A model generated the notes under the pieces. The model did no database searches. It saw nothing but the letters and a program-made list of their open reading frames with translations, and was not told the DNA's origin. Made by a program: the position numbers and the translations under genes. A stretch of DNA of 64,000 bases from assembly GCF_003056355.1 (NCBI RefSeq), contig NZ_PYVW01000006.1, positions 62,001 to 126,000 on the forward strand, in the 5' to 3' direction. The number at the start of each line of letters is the position of its first letter. Within the stretch, counting starts at the first letter, position 1. Of this stretch, positions 24,758 through 33,740 are shown in pieces. The DNA comes from Devosia naphthalenivorans (lineage in GTDB: Bacteria; Pseudomonadota; Alphaproteobacteria; Rhizobiales; Devosiaceae).

Positions 24758-24939
24758 GTATTCACTCCATTGCGACAAGGACATGAGCCTCGGCCCGGCT
24801 GACCGCATAAGTCAATCACCGCGGCATGTTGCCCACACCAAAGGGCATGCGGGGCGCTTTGATGATCGGCCCCGGGACGCCGATCCCAGCCGCATAGCGA
24901 CCTTGCGGGGCGGCGCAAAAAGGATCAGTCTGGGGCATC

Positions 24940-25509
24940 ATGACTGTCGCAGCGCGCTCCCGGCTGATCTTCGCCCTGCTGTTCGCCATTTCGGGCAGTG
25001 CCGGCTTGTTGCCAGTTGCGCAGGCCTAAAGCCAATTTGCCTCGCCTCGCCTCGATGAGGCATTTGTCGCCCTCAAGACAGCGCAGACCGAACAAGCGGC
25101 CCAAGCCGCGGCCGACGCCATTTGGATTCTTTGGCTGAACCCGCCGGACCCTGAACTCGCACGGCGGATGGGCGATATTATCGCCTTGCGCCAGACCGGT
25201 GATTTTCCGGCAATCCTTGCGCTGCTCGATCAATTGGTGGTGGACTATCCCGGCTATGCCGAGGCCTGGAACCAGCGGGCCACGGTCTATTTTCTGTTGG
25301 GCAATTACGAGCAATCGCTGGCCAATATCGCCAAGGTGCTTGAATTCGAGCCGCGCCATTTCGGCGCCCTGGCCGGCCGCGCCGTGATCTACAAGACGCA
25401 AGGCAAGCAGGACCTGGCGCTGCAGGACATGATCGCGGCCCTGGCCATCCACCCGTTTCTGGTTGAACGCGCGCTGTTTCCTGAACTCAAGGACATGATC
25501 GCAATCTGA
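24940..25509 (+). pseudogene. Secreted TPR-repeat protein interrupted by an in-frame TAA
   Basis: From ATG 24940 the frame encodes a clear signal peptide (LIFALLFAISGSAGLLPVAQA) and then TAA at 25027-25029. The same frame continues SQFASPRLDEAFVALKTAQTEQAAQAAADAIWILWLNPPDPE and on through TPR-like repeats (YAEAWNQRATVYFLLGNYEQSLANIAKVLEFEPRHFGALAGRAVIYKTQGKQDLALQ, given here as the region about 25253-25440) to 25509. The stop falls exactly at the cleavage junction, where a CAA to TAA transition would explain it. An internal ATG at 25168 could make only a cytoplasmic fragment. Either a recent nonsense mutation or a base-call error is possible. Confidence 0.8.
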
Positions 25510-25576
25510 GCGGCAAGCCTTGCCGCCGGGCAGTCCGGCGCCCATATCCGGGCATGGACAGTGATGGGACAACACG

Positions 25577-25873
25577 ATGAACGACAACGAAATGACGGTC
25601 GAACGTGAAGACGGACCCACCCGTGGGCGCTATTTCATCACCCTGTCACCCGACGCAGAGGCCGAGATGACCTTCCGCAAGGGCGACAACAACACCATAA
25701 TCATCGATCATACCGGCGTTCCGCCTGCCTTCGAAGGCCGCGGCATCGCGGCCAAGCTCGTCAACAAGGCAATCGAGGATGCGCGGAAGCAGGGCTTCAA
25801 GATCAATCCGGTCTGCTCCTATGTCGTCGCCCAGTTTCGCCGCCACCCCGAATGGGCCGATCTGCGCGGCTGA
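25577..25873 (+). CDS. Small GNAT-fold N-acetyltransferase (YjdJ-like)
   Basis: The 98-residue protein carries the minimal acetyl-CoA binding core PPAFEGRGIAAKLVNKAIEDARKQG and the closing NPVCSYVVAQFRRHPEWADL, the signature of the short GNAT family represented by YjdJ (PF14542). The N-terminal strand pair (GRYFITLSPDAEAEMTF, TIIIDHTGVP) fits. Substrate is unknown; members are often linked to stress. It stands alone between the broken TPR gene and the convergent LprI-type gene. Confidence 0.88.
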   Translation: MNDNEMTVEREDGPTRGRYFITLSPDAEAEMTFRKGDNNTIIIDHTGVPPAFEGRGIAAKLVNKAIEDARKQGFKINPVCSYVVAQFRRHPEWADLRG

Positions 25874-25875
25874 TG

Positions 25876-26913
25876 CTAAAGGCCACTTGAAATCGCTGAC
25901 TGCATATCGCTCGTAATCCCGCTCAGCCTGTCCCATGCGATGGTTATGGTTGGCGCGCCATAGGCATAGGCGGCGACTTCATACTGGTTGAACTGGATGG
26001 TGAGCCCGTAATCATCCGAGAAGCTCCAGCGCGCCGGATCAACCACGATCTCGGCGATATCAGCCACACTTTCCACCTGTAGCCATTCCTGGTGCTCGGC
26101 CTGCAACTGCGCCCAGGCCAGGTCTGCGAGGCGCTTTTCCCAATCGGCGCCGGCGAAGATATCGCTGGCGACAAGGCCACGCCCTTCGTCCACCAGATAG
26201 TGAAGATAGGTAATCATGGAGCCGCCATGCGCAGCGCCATGAGGAAAATAGTAGCTGGTTTCCATCATGCTGATCCGCTTGTTTCCAACGACCTCCTGGA
26301 TCTCGACTTTGCCAGTATGGTCGGCCCGCCCGTCGCGCGCGGCTAGATCGCCCTCCTGGTTGGCCTCGGCGCCATCCGCCTGCTCTGTGACGAAGGCGTT
26401 GAACTGTTCGGCCAGCGGATCATCGGCATCGAGCAAGGGCCGCACCGATTCATAACTGGCCACTTTCCAGTATGAATCCGGATTGCCCACCTCGTCTGGG
26501 TCCGGCATTGCTTCATAGCTGGATGTGATCAGGAAGCGGTGGCCGGTGATCATTCGGCTTTGCTCGAGCGCAGCGACGCGGCCATTGAACTTGTCGAGCA
26601 GGCACGCAGCAGCCTCGTCGTCATAGCGACCGGTCGTGAGTGGCTGGGCGTCATCGGTGCAGACGCGGCGGGCATAATTGAGCCAGTCGCGCTGGTCTTG
26701 CCGCATCATCGTCACCGATTGCTCCGTCAGCCCGCCGGTGGCGGTTGCGAAAGCCTTGGCGAGGATTTCATCGGCTCGGGATAGCTCAGGCACGTCGCAG
26801 ATGGCGTGCTCGAACGGCGTTCCCGCCTTGCCGCAATCAAAACTTGCCCCGATGGCCGGGATAGAGCCCAAGGACATGGTAGCAATGGCGGCCAGAACGC
26901 GAATGATCGACAT
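25876..26913 (-). CDS. Secreted LprI-like / DUF3298 two-domain protein
   Basis: ATG at 26913 has AGGAG 6-7 nt upstream and opens a signal peptide (IIRVLAAIATMSLGSIPAIGA). The next about 95 residues (FDCGKAGTPFEHAICDVPELSRADEILAKAF, QRDWLNYARRVC) are a lysozyme-inhibitor LprI-like module with paired cysteines. The C-terminal part (SYYFPHGAAHGGSMITYLHYLVDEGRGL, YGLTIQFNQYEVAAYAYGAPTITIAW) matches DUF3298, the C-terminal domain of RsiV-type proteins that binds lysozyme. The combination suggests a periplasmic protein that recognises or inhibits muramidases; that is inference from the families. Confidence 0.8.
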   Translation of the reverse strand: MSIIRVLAAIATMSLGSIPAIGASFDCGKAGTPFEHAICDVPELSRADEILAKAFATATGGLTEQSVTMMRQDQRDWLNYARRVCTDDAQPLTTGRYDDEAAACLLDKFNGRVAALEQSRMITGHRFLITSSYEAMPDPDEVGNPDSYWKVASYESVRPLLDADDPLAEQFNAFVTEQADGAEANQEGDLAARDGRADHTGKVEIQEVVGNKRISMMETSYYFPHGAAHGGSMITYLHYLVDEGRGLVASDIFAGADWEKRLADLAWAQLQAEHQEWLQVESVADIAEIVVDPARWSFSDDYGLTIQFNQYEVAAYAYGAPTITIAWDRLSGITSDMQSAISSGL

Positions 26914-26994
26914 GGATTTCTCCTTGAGGCACCTGATGGGCAACAGAAGAACAGGGATACAGCCTCATTTCCACGCGTCAACCGCAGCAGGCGC

Positions 26995-27597
26995 TCAGCC
27001 CTGCAATGGACGCAGGAAGCGTTGGGCTGCCAGAAGCTCTTCCTGCCGCAATTCGTGCCCACCGGCGTGCCATTGCAATTCGGCCGTCGCGCCGTTGTTG
27101 GCGAAATAATCGTGCAGGGACTGCGTCGTTTGGGCCGAAGCCATCGGATCGCGCTGGCCCGCCGTGATCAAGACCCGTTTGCCGGTGAAGTCGGCCTGGG
27201 GCGGAGTGAACGGGATCAGCGGGTGCATCAGGATGGTCGCGTCGAACAGGTCGGGCGCGGCGAACTGCACCGACGCCAGGATATTGGCGCCGTTGGAATA
27301 GCCGAGGCCGACGACGGATCGTCCAGAGGTTTTGTGGCTCTCGACAAAGGCGATCATCTGACTGGTGCGCAGCGCGAGGTCGTCCATGTCATAGACGCCC
27401 TCGCCGGTGCGCTTGAAATAGCGCAGCGCCCCGCCCTCGCTGACATCGCCGCGCGGCGCGATGATGTGGGCACCGGGCAGCAATTGGCCGGCCAGATCAA
27501 AGAACTGGTTCTCGTCCCCGCCGGTGCCGTGAAAAACAAAGAACAATGGGGCCGTTGGTGAGGCGCCCTGCCCCTCGCGGAATTGATAGTTGGTCAT
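26995..27597 (-). CDS. Alpha/beta-hydrolase, phospholipase/carboxylesterase type
   Basis: The protein starts MTNYQFREG with GGAG 9 nt upstream of the ATG at 27597. It carries the oxyanion HGTGGDENQFFDLAGQLLPGAHIIAPRGD, the nucleophile elbow in GLGYSNGANILAS (Ser), the acid in TAGQRDPM (Asp) and the base in AGGHEL (His). The layout and about 200-residue length match the carboxylesterase/MhqD-like subgroup that hydrolyses small esters. It is cytoplasmic, with no signal peptide. The substrate cannot be read from sequence. Confidence 0.87.
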   Translation of the reverse strand: MTNYQFREGQGASPTAPLFFVFHGTGGDENQFFDLAGQLLPGAHIIAPRGDVSEGGALRYFKRTGEGVYDMDDLALRTSQMIAFVESHKTSGRSVVGLGYSNGANILASVQFAAPDLFDATILMHPLIPFTPPQADFTGKRVLITAGQRDPMASAQTTQSLHDYFANNGATAELQWHAGGHELRQEELLAAQRFLRPLQG

Positions 27598-27798
27598 TGC
27601 GCCCGGCTCCATTTTGTCCAGGCACAGATATCGCCCCATAGCGCCGGCTCTGCAATCGGCCACCGCGGCACGCACTGTTGCTGATTAAGAAACGGTGGCT
27701 GAACGGTGGGGTGGGCTGTGGGGTCTCGTCGGCTACGTATTTTCCTCTAAGCTATTGACCGAATTGCTGCTTTTCGGACGCCATGTCCAACTCCGGAA

Positions 27799-28978
27799 AT
27801 GCAGTTCTCCATTTTCCGCGACTTCAGGGTCGAACCACTCCGCTCCCGTACGACGCGCGCGCCAGCCCCGACGGGGTTGAAAGCCCGCGACACGGGAGCA
27901 AAAGCTGCCTCCGTGATCGCTCACGACTATTTCGCCATTCGGGGTGGCGGTGAGCGGCTGGTTCTGACGCTGGCCGAGGCGCTTGGGTCCGACGTCATGT
28001 TCGGGTATCGAACCGCTGAAAGCTATGATGAAGCGGCCTTTCCGGATGGCCGCACGGATCTGGCACTGCCCGAGGCGCTGCGCCGGCCGGGCCTGCGGGC
28101 AGCGACCCTGGCCATGCGCTTTCGCCTGGCGCGTGGCCAATCCCGTAACTATGGCACCCGCATCTATAGCGGCGTGGCGGCGCCGTTTGCCGCGCCGGAG
28201 CGTGGAAGCGGCAGGAACATTCTTTATTGCCATACACCGCCGCGCTTCATCTATGACCAGAAGGATCATTTTGCCGAACGCGCCGGGCGCGATCCGGCGC
28301 GGCGCCTGGCGCTGGAGCAGTTCCGCCGCGGCTATGAAGCCGCTGTCGAGCGCATGGATGTGATTATTGCCAACTCCCGCACGGTACAGGAGCGGATCAC
28401 GCGATATCTGGGAAAACCGTCCACGCTGGTCTATCCGCCATGTGATCTTGAGGCGTTCAAGTGGATCGAACAGGGGGACTTTTACCTCTCGACGGCCCGG
28501 CTTTCGCCGCTCAAGCGGGTCGACAAGATCGTGTCTGCCTTTTGCGCCATGCCGGACCGCAAGCTGGTGGTCGCCTCCTCCGGCGAGGACCTGCCGCGGC
28601 TGAAGGAACTGGCCAAGGACGCGCCGAACATCAGCTTCCTGGGCTGGGTCAGCGATGCGCAACTGACTGAGCTGATCGGCCGGGCAATCGCCACCATCTA
28701 TGTGCCGGTGGACGAGGATTTCGGCATGTCGCCAGGTGGAATCCATGGCGGCCGGTAAGCCGGTGATCGGGGTGGCGGAAGGCGGATTGCGGGAAACGAT
28801 CGTGCATGGGCAGACCGGCACGCTGCTGCAGCCGGACTTCTCGGCTGATGACATCGCTCATGCAGTGATGGAACTGGGGCCTGACAAGGCGTTGGCGATG
28901 CGTGCGGCCTGCGAGGCACGCGCGGAATTGTTTTCTCGGGCGCGCTTCATCGAGGGGATGAAGGCGGCGATCGGCTAG
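27799..28978 (+). pseudogene. GT4-family glycosyltransferase broken by a one-base insertion
   Basis: The first frame reads a GT4 enzyme (VIAHDYFAIRGGGERLVL, NILYCHTPPRFIYDQKDHF, VIIANSRTVQERITRYLGKPS, YLSTARLSPLKRVDKIVSAF) up to DEDFGMSP at 28734, then runs into a premature stop at 28758. The next frame continues VESMAAGKPVIGVAEGGLRETIVHGQTG to 28978. The expected sequence FGMSP-VESMAAGKP is restored by deleting one G of 28735-28736. The start is uncertain (ATG 27799, or near GTG 27913 where conservation begins). Intact, it would be about 390 aa and add a sugar to a surface glycan. Its stop overlaps the next convergent gene by 3 nt. Confidence 0.85.
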
Positions 28979-31900
28979 CCTTGCCGGTCGCGCACCAGGG
29001 CGTTGATCATGTTGCTCAAACGGCGGCCGAGGCGGCCGTAGACGTGGCTTTCCCGCCATGCGGCGGCGCGGGCCATAGTTTGCGTCACCACCGGATCGTT
29101 GCTCGCCAACTGGCGCAGGACGGTTTGAATACCCTCGGCGATTTGCTGAGGGGAAACGCCCGGCAGCTGGAACACGGCGCCGGCCAGATCCTCGAAAATC
29201 GGCCGGGGTGACGTGACCACCGGCAAGCGGCTGGCGAGGCCATAGCGGACGGCGCCGCTCGCAGATTCGGCTGTGTTTTGATAGGGATAGATTACCATCT
29301 CGGCAGGTGCGAGGAGGGCAAGGCTCTGCTCGTCGCTGAGGAAATCGGTGTACAGTTCGACGGCGTTTTGCAGGCCCTTTTCGCGGATCAGGCGACGCGA
29401 CTGAAGGATCATCGAGGCGGAAACTGGGGCCGGAAATTCGGCATTGACCATGCGCAAGCGGCCTTTGAAGCCATCGGCGCGCAGCAGGGCGAAGGCTTCG
29501 ATCAGCTCGAGCAAGCCCTTGTCGGGGAGGAAAAAGCCATAGCTGGCGATGATGGGTTCTTCGCGGGATGATCGGGTGACGACCAAGGCCGGAGTGTCCA
29601 GAACGCCATGGGGAAACAGGGTGATATTATCCAGCAATCCCAAGGCCTTGAGGCGGTTGAGATCGCCGACCGAATGGACCAGCAGGCGGTCGGCGAGCTT
29701 GAGCTCGGGGACGAGATCGGCGAGGCGTTTTTCGGGGGCGTGGGCGGGGTCGCGGGTGGAATGGAGCACGACGATCAGGGTGCGCCCGCTGGCGTGAACC
29801 GCCTGCAGGAAGCGTTTGAGGGCCGGGAAATCGAAGAAGCCGTAGTTGAATTGCAGGACCACCGCTTGGGCGTGGCTGGAGAGGACGGCCTGGGTAAGCC
29901 CTTGTAAATCCTGGCTTCCCTGGCTCCAGCAGCGGCGGAAATTGTAGCCTTCGGCGTCCATGGCGGTCGCATCCTGGGCGGCGAAAATCTCGACCGGGAC
30001 GGTCATCGTGTCGATCAGGTGCTGGCTGTAGGTGGCAATCCCGCAGCGGGCGGCGAAGGTGCTGACCCAGGCGATTGAGGCCGGTTGAGCGACCGGGGCG
30101 GCGGCGATTTTCGCGGCTGCGGCGGCGGTGCGCCGGGCGACTGCCTGCCAAGTGTAATCGCCAAGCTTGCCCTGCAAAGCCTGCAAGCGTGCAGCGCGGT
30201 GTGCTTCCGTTTCGCTGCGAGCTTGCTTCATCTTTTCGGCGAGTTGGTGCGCAGATGGCTCGGCCCAGACACTGTCGAACACCGGCAGGTGCGATTTGGC
30301 GGTGGCAAAGTCGAAATCGATGAGGCTTTGTGGATCGTCACGGAGGAAATCCAGCTGTCCGCTCCAGCCGGTTGCCAGCACCGGAAGACCCGAGAGGATC
30401 GCTTCGGCCAGCGGCAATCCAAAACCTTCGGCGCGGCTGGGTGCGACCAGCACATGGCACTGCTCGTAGAGGCCCTTGAGCTGTTCGGAGGAGAGGTCCT
30501 GCTTGATGACGACGATATCGCCGAGATTGGGATGCTCAAGGCGCAGGGTTTCGATCTGCGCGTCGACCGTGTTGTGGGGGTTGTCGAAGGTCTTGATGAC
30601 GAGCGAAACGTCGTCGTGGCTGGTGAAGGCCTGGGCATAGGCGGCAAGCAGGACGTCGAGCCCCTTGCGAGGGAAGCCCGAGGAGACGTGGAGGAACCGG
30701 AAGGGCTTGGCGGCGAGGGGGAATGGCTGCGCCGTGATGCGCTGCCAGTGGTCGACGCCATTGCCGACCACTTCGATGGGTACGGATACGCCGGCGTCGA
30801 CCAGCACCTTCTTGACGTGCTCGGCGGTGACGGTCAGGCCTTGCAGGTGGTCGTTGAAATCATCGACCCAATCCTGGGGGAAGCCGGTTTCTTCCCATGC
30901 GTAGTTGTGGAGGAAGTTGAGGCGGCCGTTACTATCGGCGACGCGGGGCGGATAAAGGTTGCGCGAGACAACGCCGGGCGTGCTGCCGGGGCTTTGGACA
31001 AAGTGCAGCGCGAGAGTGGGCTCGCTGGCCAGGAATTCGGCGGGAGCGGGATAGCTGCCGTCGCCTTCGGCGGAGTGGAGGGACACGTGGTGGCCCTCGG
31101 CGATCATGGCGCGGGCCAGTTCGCGGTTGACGATGGCGAGGCTGTAGGAGCTGTCGAATGGTCCTTCCAATTGCCAGGTCTGGCGGGCTGGCAGATCGAA
31201 GCGCCGCTTGCGGGCGTCGAGCAGTTTGCGGTTGTCGGCGATGGACTGGGCCACATCAGCCAGATCGGCGTCAGTAGCGCCACAGGGGATTGCCCTTAAC
31301 AGAGTGTTCTCGACACTTTCGGCGTATTGGGGCCAGGCGGACCAGTCTCGCGTGGTTGTGGTGGCTAAGACGCTACGCTCGATCAGATCGATGGTGCGTC
31401 GGGCGGAACTTTCCCAGGAGAATTTCGCGGCACGCGCAAGGCCGTGCTGGATCAGGCGTGTCCGGAAGTCAGGGTCGGAAAGCACGCGTTGCAGCAGGTC
31501 GCGGATTGCGGCGACGGACAGGGGATCGAACATGGCTTCGTCCAGCCCGATGACTTCGGGCAGGCTGGAGACATTCGAGCCGATGGTGGGCGCGCCCGAC
31601 TGCATGGCCTCCAAGGCTGGCAAGCCAAAGCCTTCGTGCAGCGAGGGCATGACGAAAACGGCGCAAGTGTTGTAGAGCCGGACCAGATCGCCGTCAGGGA
31701 CGTAACCGGCGAAAACCAGATCGCCCCGGGCGATACCGTGCTGAGCTGCGGCAAGTTCCAGCGCTGCCCGCTCGCCCTCGCCCATGCGACCGACGACGAG
31801 AAGTTGATGCTGGTTGCGCAAGGCTGCGGGTAGTTGCCCGAAGGCTTGCACCAGCCGCTCCAGGTTTTTGCGCGGATCGCCGCCGCCGGCATAAAGCACA

Positions 31901-32580
31901 TAGGGCTTGGTGAGCCCGAATTGCTGCTGTAGCTGCTGGACCTGATCGCCGGAAAGCGACAGCGGGCGGAACAACTCGTCGGCGGCTTCCGATGTGTCGG
32001 CGATCCGCTCGCGGTCGAAACCGAGCAGGGTGATGGCCTCTTCGGCAGCCGATTGGGACACGGCGGCGAGGGCTCGCACGGATTTCAGTTCGGCGATCTT
32101 GCCGAGGTAGAACGCCTTGAACACCGCGTCATGCTCAAGATAGCGCTCGGCATTGAGGAGCGGGATGAGGTCGTGCAGCGTGGCGATGACCGGTACCGGA
32201 AAGAGCCGGCTGGCGCTGACTGTGGCGTCATCGACATAGCCTTCGAAGAAGCCGGGGATGAACACCGCGTCGGCCTCAAGGCCGGCGATGAACGCCTCGC
32301 GCAGCAGGGCGCCGGTATCGTGCCGCCACTGGTTTTCAGGACGCTGGCGGCGGCTTTGCGAGAGGCCGTTGAACACCACCAAATTGTCTGGCGGCACCAA
32401 GTCCGCAAACTCGGCGCGCAGATATGGGATGGCGTCGGGCAAGGCGGAGTTGAGCAGCAGGATGATTTCGTGCCCGTCCGCTTCGCGGCACATGGCCTTG
32501 GCGATGGACAGTGTATAGCGGCCGACGCCGCGGAAGCGGCTTTCGGTCTGCGCTCCTTGCAAGTCGATGACGATGCGCAC
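28975..32580 (-). CDS. Very large glycosyltransferase with three GT4-type modules
   Basis: The 1201-residue protein has at least two complete GT4 units. The first opens RIVIDLQGAQTESRFRGVGRYTLSIAKAM and carries the E-x7-E donor motif in HEGFGLPALEAMQSG near residue 310. The second follows a linker and carries AEGFGLPLAEAILSG near residue 735. A third, beginning about residue 845 (SIAWVSTFAARCGIATYSQHL), ends in SASGAVRYGLASRLPVV and seems more divergent. Such fusions build repeating O-antigen or capsule units at the membrane. It is last in the wzm-wzt-methyltransferase run, overlapping the previous gene by one base. Confidence 0.9.
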   Translation of the reverse strand: MRIVIDLQGAQTESRFRGVGRYTLSIAKAMCREADGHEIILLLNSALPDAIPYLRAEFADLVPPDNLVVFNGLSQSRRQRPENQWRHDTGALLREAFIAGLEADAVFIPGFFEGYVDDATVSASRLFPVPVIATLHDLIPLLNAERYLEHDAVFKAFYLGKIAELKSVRALAAVSQSAAEEAITLLGFDRERIADTSEAADELFRPLSLSGDQVQQLQQQFGLTKPYVLYAGGGDPRKNLERLVQAFGQLPAALRNQHQLLVVGRMGEGERAALELAAAQHGIARGDLVFAGYVPDGDLVRLYNTCAVFVMPSLHEGFGLPALEAMQSGAPTIGSNVSSLPEVIGLDEAMFDPLSVAAIRDLLQRVLSDPDFRTRLIQHGLARAAKFSWESSARRTIDLIERSVLATTTTRDWSAWPQYAESVENTLLRAIPCGATDADLADVAQSIADNRKLLDARKRRFDLPARQTWQLEGPFDSSYSLAIVNRELARAMIAEGHHVSLHSAEGDGSYPAPAEFLASEPTLALHFVQSPGSTPGVVSRNLYPPRVADSNGRLNFLHNYAWEETGFPQDWVDDFNDHLQGLTVTAEHVKKVLVDAGVSVPIEVVGNGVDHWQRITAQPFPLAAKPFRFLHVSSGFPRKGLDVLLAAYAQAFTSHDDVSLVIKTFDNPHNTVDAQIETLRLEHPNLGDIVVIKQDLSSEQLKGLYEQCHVLVAPSRAEGFGLPLAEAILSGLPVLATGWSGQLDFLRDDPQSLIDFDFATAKSHLPVFDSVWAEPSAHQLAEKMKQARSETEAHRAARLQALQGKLGDYTWQAVARRTAAAAAKIAAAPVAQPASIAWVSTFAARCGIATYSQHLIDTMTVPVEIFAAQDATAMDAEGYNFRRCWSQGSQDLQGLTQAVLSSHAQAVVLQFNYGFFDFPALKRFLQAVHASGRTLIVVLHSTRDPAHAPEKRLADLVPELKLADRLLVHSVGDLNRLKALGLLDNITLFPHGVLDTPALVVTRSSREEPIIASYGFFLPDKGLLELIEAFALLRADGFKGRLRMVNAEFPAPVSASMILQSRRLIREKGLQNAVELYTDFLSDEQSLALLAPAEMVIYPYQNTAESASGAVRYGLASRLPVVTSPRPIFEDLAGAVFQLPGVSPQQIAEGIQTVLRQLASNDPVVTQTMARAAAWRESHVYGRLGRRLSNMINALVRDRQG

Positions 32581-33740
32581 TATCTGTCCTGCAATTGTTT
32601 CAGTTTCTGGTAGATGGCCTGCCCGCGCGGGGTGAGTTGCGAGGGACCGTGCCGGCGCTGCAACCCGGCCTGTGATCGCTGGCGCATGGCCATGATCGAA
32701 CGCAAGCGGCCCTCCAGCCCCGGCACGGCGCGGACGGAAGCGATGACGGCCTTGCGCAGCGCGGGGCGCTTGTGGACTGCCAGTGCGGCCGAAAGCGCAA
32801 CCGGCCGGACCCGGTCAACGACCCGCTGGCGCAGTGTTCCGCTGCGCGCCGAGTGCACCAATTGGCCGGCTTTGCGCAGGGGAGCGGTAACCCGCCATGA
32901 GGTGCTGTTCTGGATGGCGTCGAGGCGTTCATCGAGTTGATCGCGCAAGCGCTCAACATCGGCCTGCAGCCGCTCGAAATCTGCCCGCCGCGTCATGCCG
33001 GCTTCGAAGCGCCCGGAGAGAGTTTCGAGCGTCAAGCCACGATCGGCGGCAAAGGCGCTGTCGAAGTGCGTCATGGCGCTGAGATCGGCGTGCTTTTGCG
33101 CGACAACCGCGTAGTCAGGGCTTACCCCCTGGAATACATCGACCAGGGAGGCAGTGGGCGCCGCACGCAGGGCTGCCGACTCCTGGAGGCGCAGCACCTG
33201 GGCGCGCTCAAAGCCATAGTGGCGGGCGAGGAACGACAGGAGCCCCGGCGGCAGGGGCTTGTTGTGGGTCGGGTCCATGTGAAAGGTCATGCTGCCGACG
33301 CGCAGGTTTTCGGGGTTCGGCGTTTCGAGGATCAGCAGACCCGCTGGCTCCAGCACGCGGAGCGCATGCTCGATCAATTCCTGCAGCACCGGGAATGGCA
33401 GGTGTTCGGCGATGTGGAAGCCGGAAACGACGGCAATGCTGTTGTCTGGCTGCGCCTTGAGATAGGCGATGGCATCGCCCTGCTCTGCCGACAGGCCTCG
33501 GGAGAAACAGTCCTCCAGCATGCCGGCATCGAGATCGACGCCATGCGCGACATAGCCGAGACTGCCGAGCAGTTCGAGCCATTCGCCCCGGCCGCAGCCC
33601 AGGTCTAGCGCCCTGCGGCTGGATGAAATTCCGAGCAGGGGCTTGAGGTAGCCGACATAGACTTCGAGGCGCATGAGGATTTCGGCACGGTCGCCACGAA
33701 ATGCGGCTTCGAACTCGAGATAAAAGCGATCAACCGGCAC
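32580..33740 (-). CDS. Class I SAM methyltransferase of polysaccharide locus
   Basis: Motif I appears as RRALDLGCGRGEWLELLGSLGY (about residues 42-63), with VDLDAGMLEDC and the post-motif block GFHIAEHLPFPVLQELIEHALRVLEPAGLLILETPNPEN. The fold fills the first about 215 residues. A coiled-coil segment (RLQADVERLRDQLDERLDAIQ) and a basic tail containing NSTSWRVTAPLRKAG follow; that tail motif recurs in glycan-assembly proteins. It may methylate the growing or terminal sugar, as in chain-terminating O-antigen methyltransferases that work with Wzt carbohydrate-binding domains. It overlaps wzt by 11 nt. Confidence 0.87.
   Translation of the reverse strand: MPVDRFYLEFEAAFRGDRAEILMRLEVYVGYLKPLLGISSSRRALDLGCGRGEWLELLGSLGYVAHGVDLDAGMLEDCFSRGLSAEQGDAIAYLKAQPDNSIAVVSGFHIAEHLPFPVLQELIEHALRVLEPAGLLILETPNPENLRVGSMTFHMDPTHNKPLPPGLLSFLARHYGFERAQVLRLQESAALRAAPTASLVDVFQGVSPDYAVVAQKHADLSAMTHFDSAFAADRGLTLETLSGRFEAGMTRRADFERLQADVERLRDQLDERLDAIQNSTSWRVTAPLRKAGQLVHSARSGTLRQRVVDRVRPVALSAALAVHKRPALRKAVIASVRAVPGLEGRLRSIMAMRQRSQAGLQRRHGPSQLTPRGQAIYQKLKQLQDR

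Noticed and set aside
27721..27745. TACGTATTTT near 27733 as another copy of the TACGTAGTTT motif
   Set aside because: One mismatch in ten bases and no matching position relative to a start; probably chance.
27733..28854. Minus-strand frame of 373 codons opposite the broken glycosyltransferase
   Set aside because: Its uninterrupted length is tempting because the plus-strand gene is frameshifted, but the plus strand carries the recognisable GT4 motifs in both halves.
30085..31299. 404-codon plus-strand frame opposite the triple glycosyltransferase
   Set aside because: Glu/Val/Gly-rich mirror of the real gene, with no ribosome site or domain.
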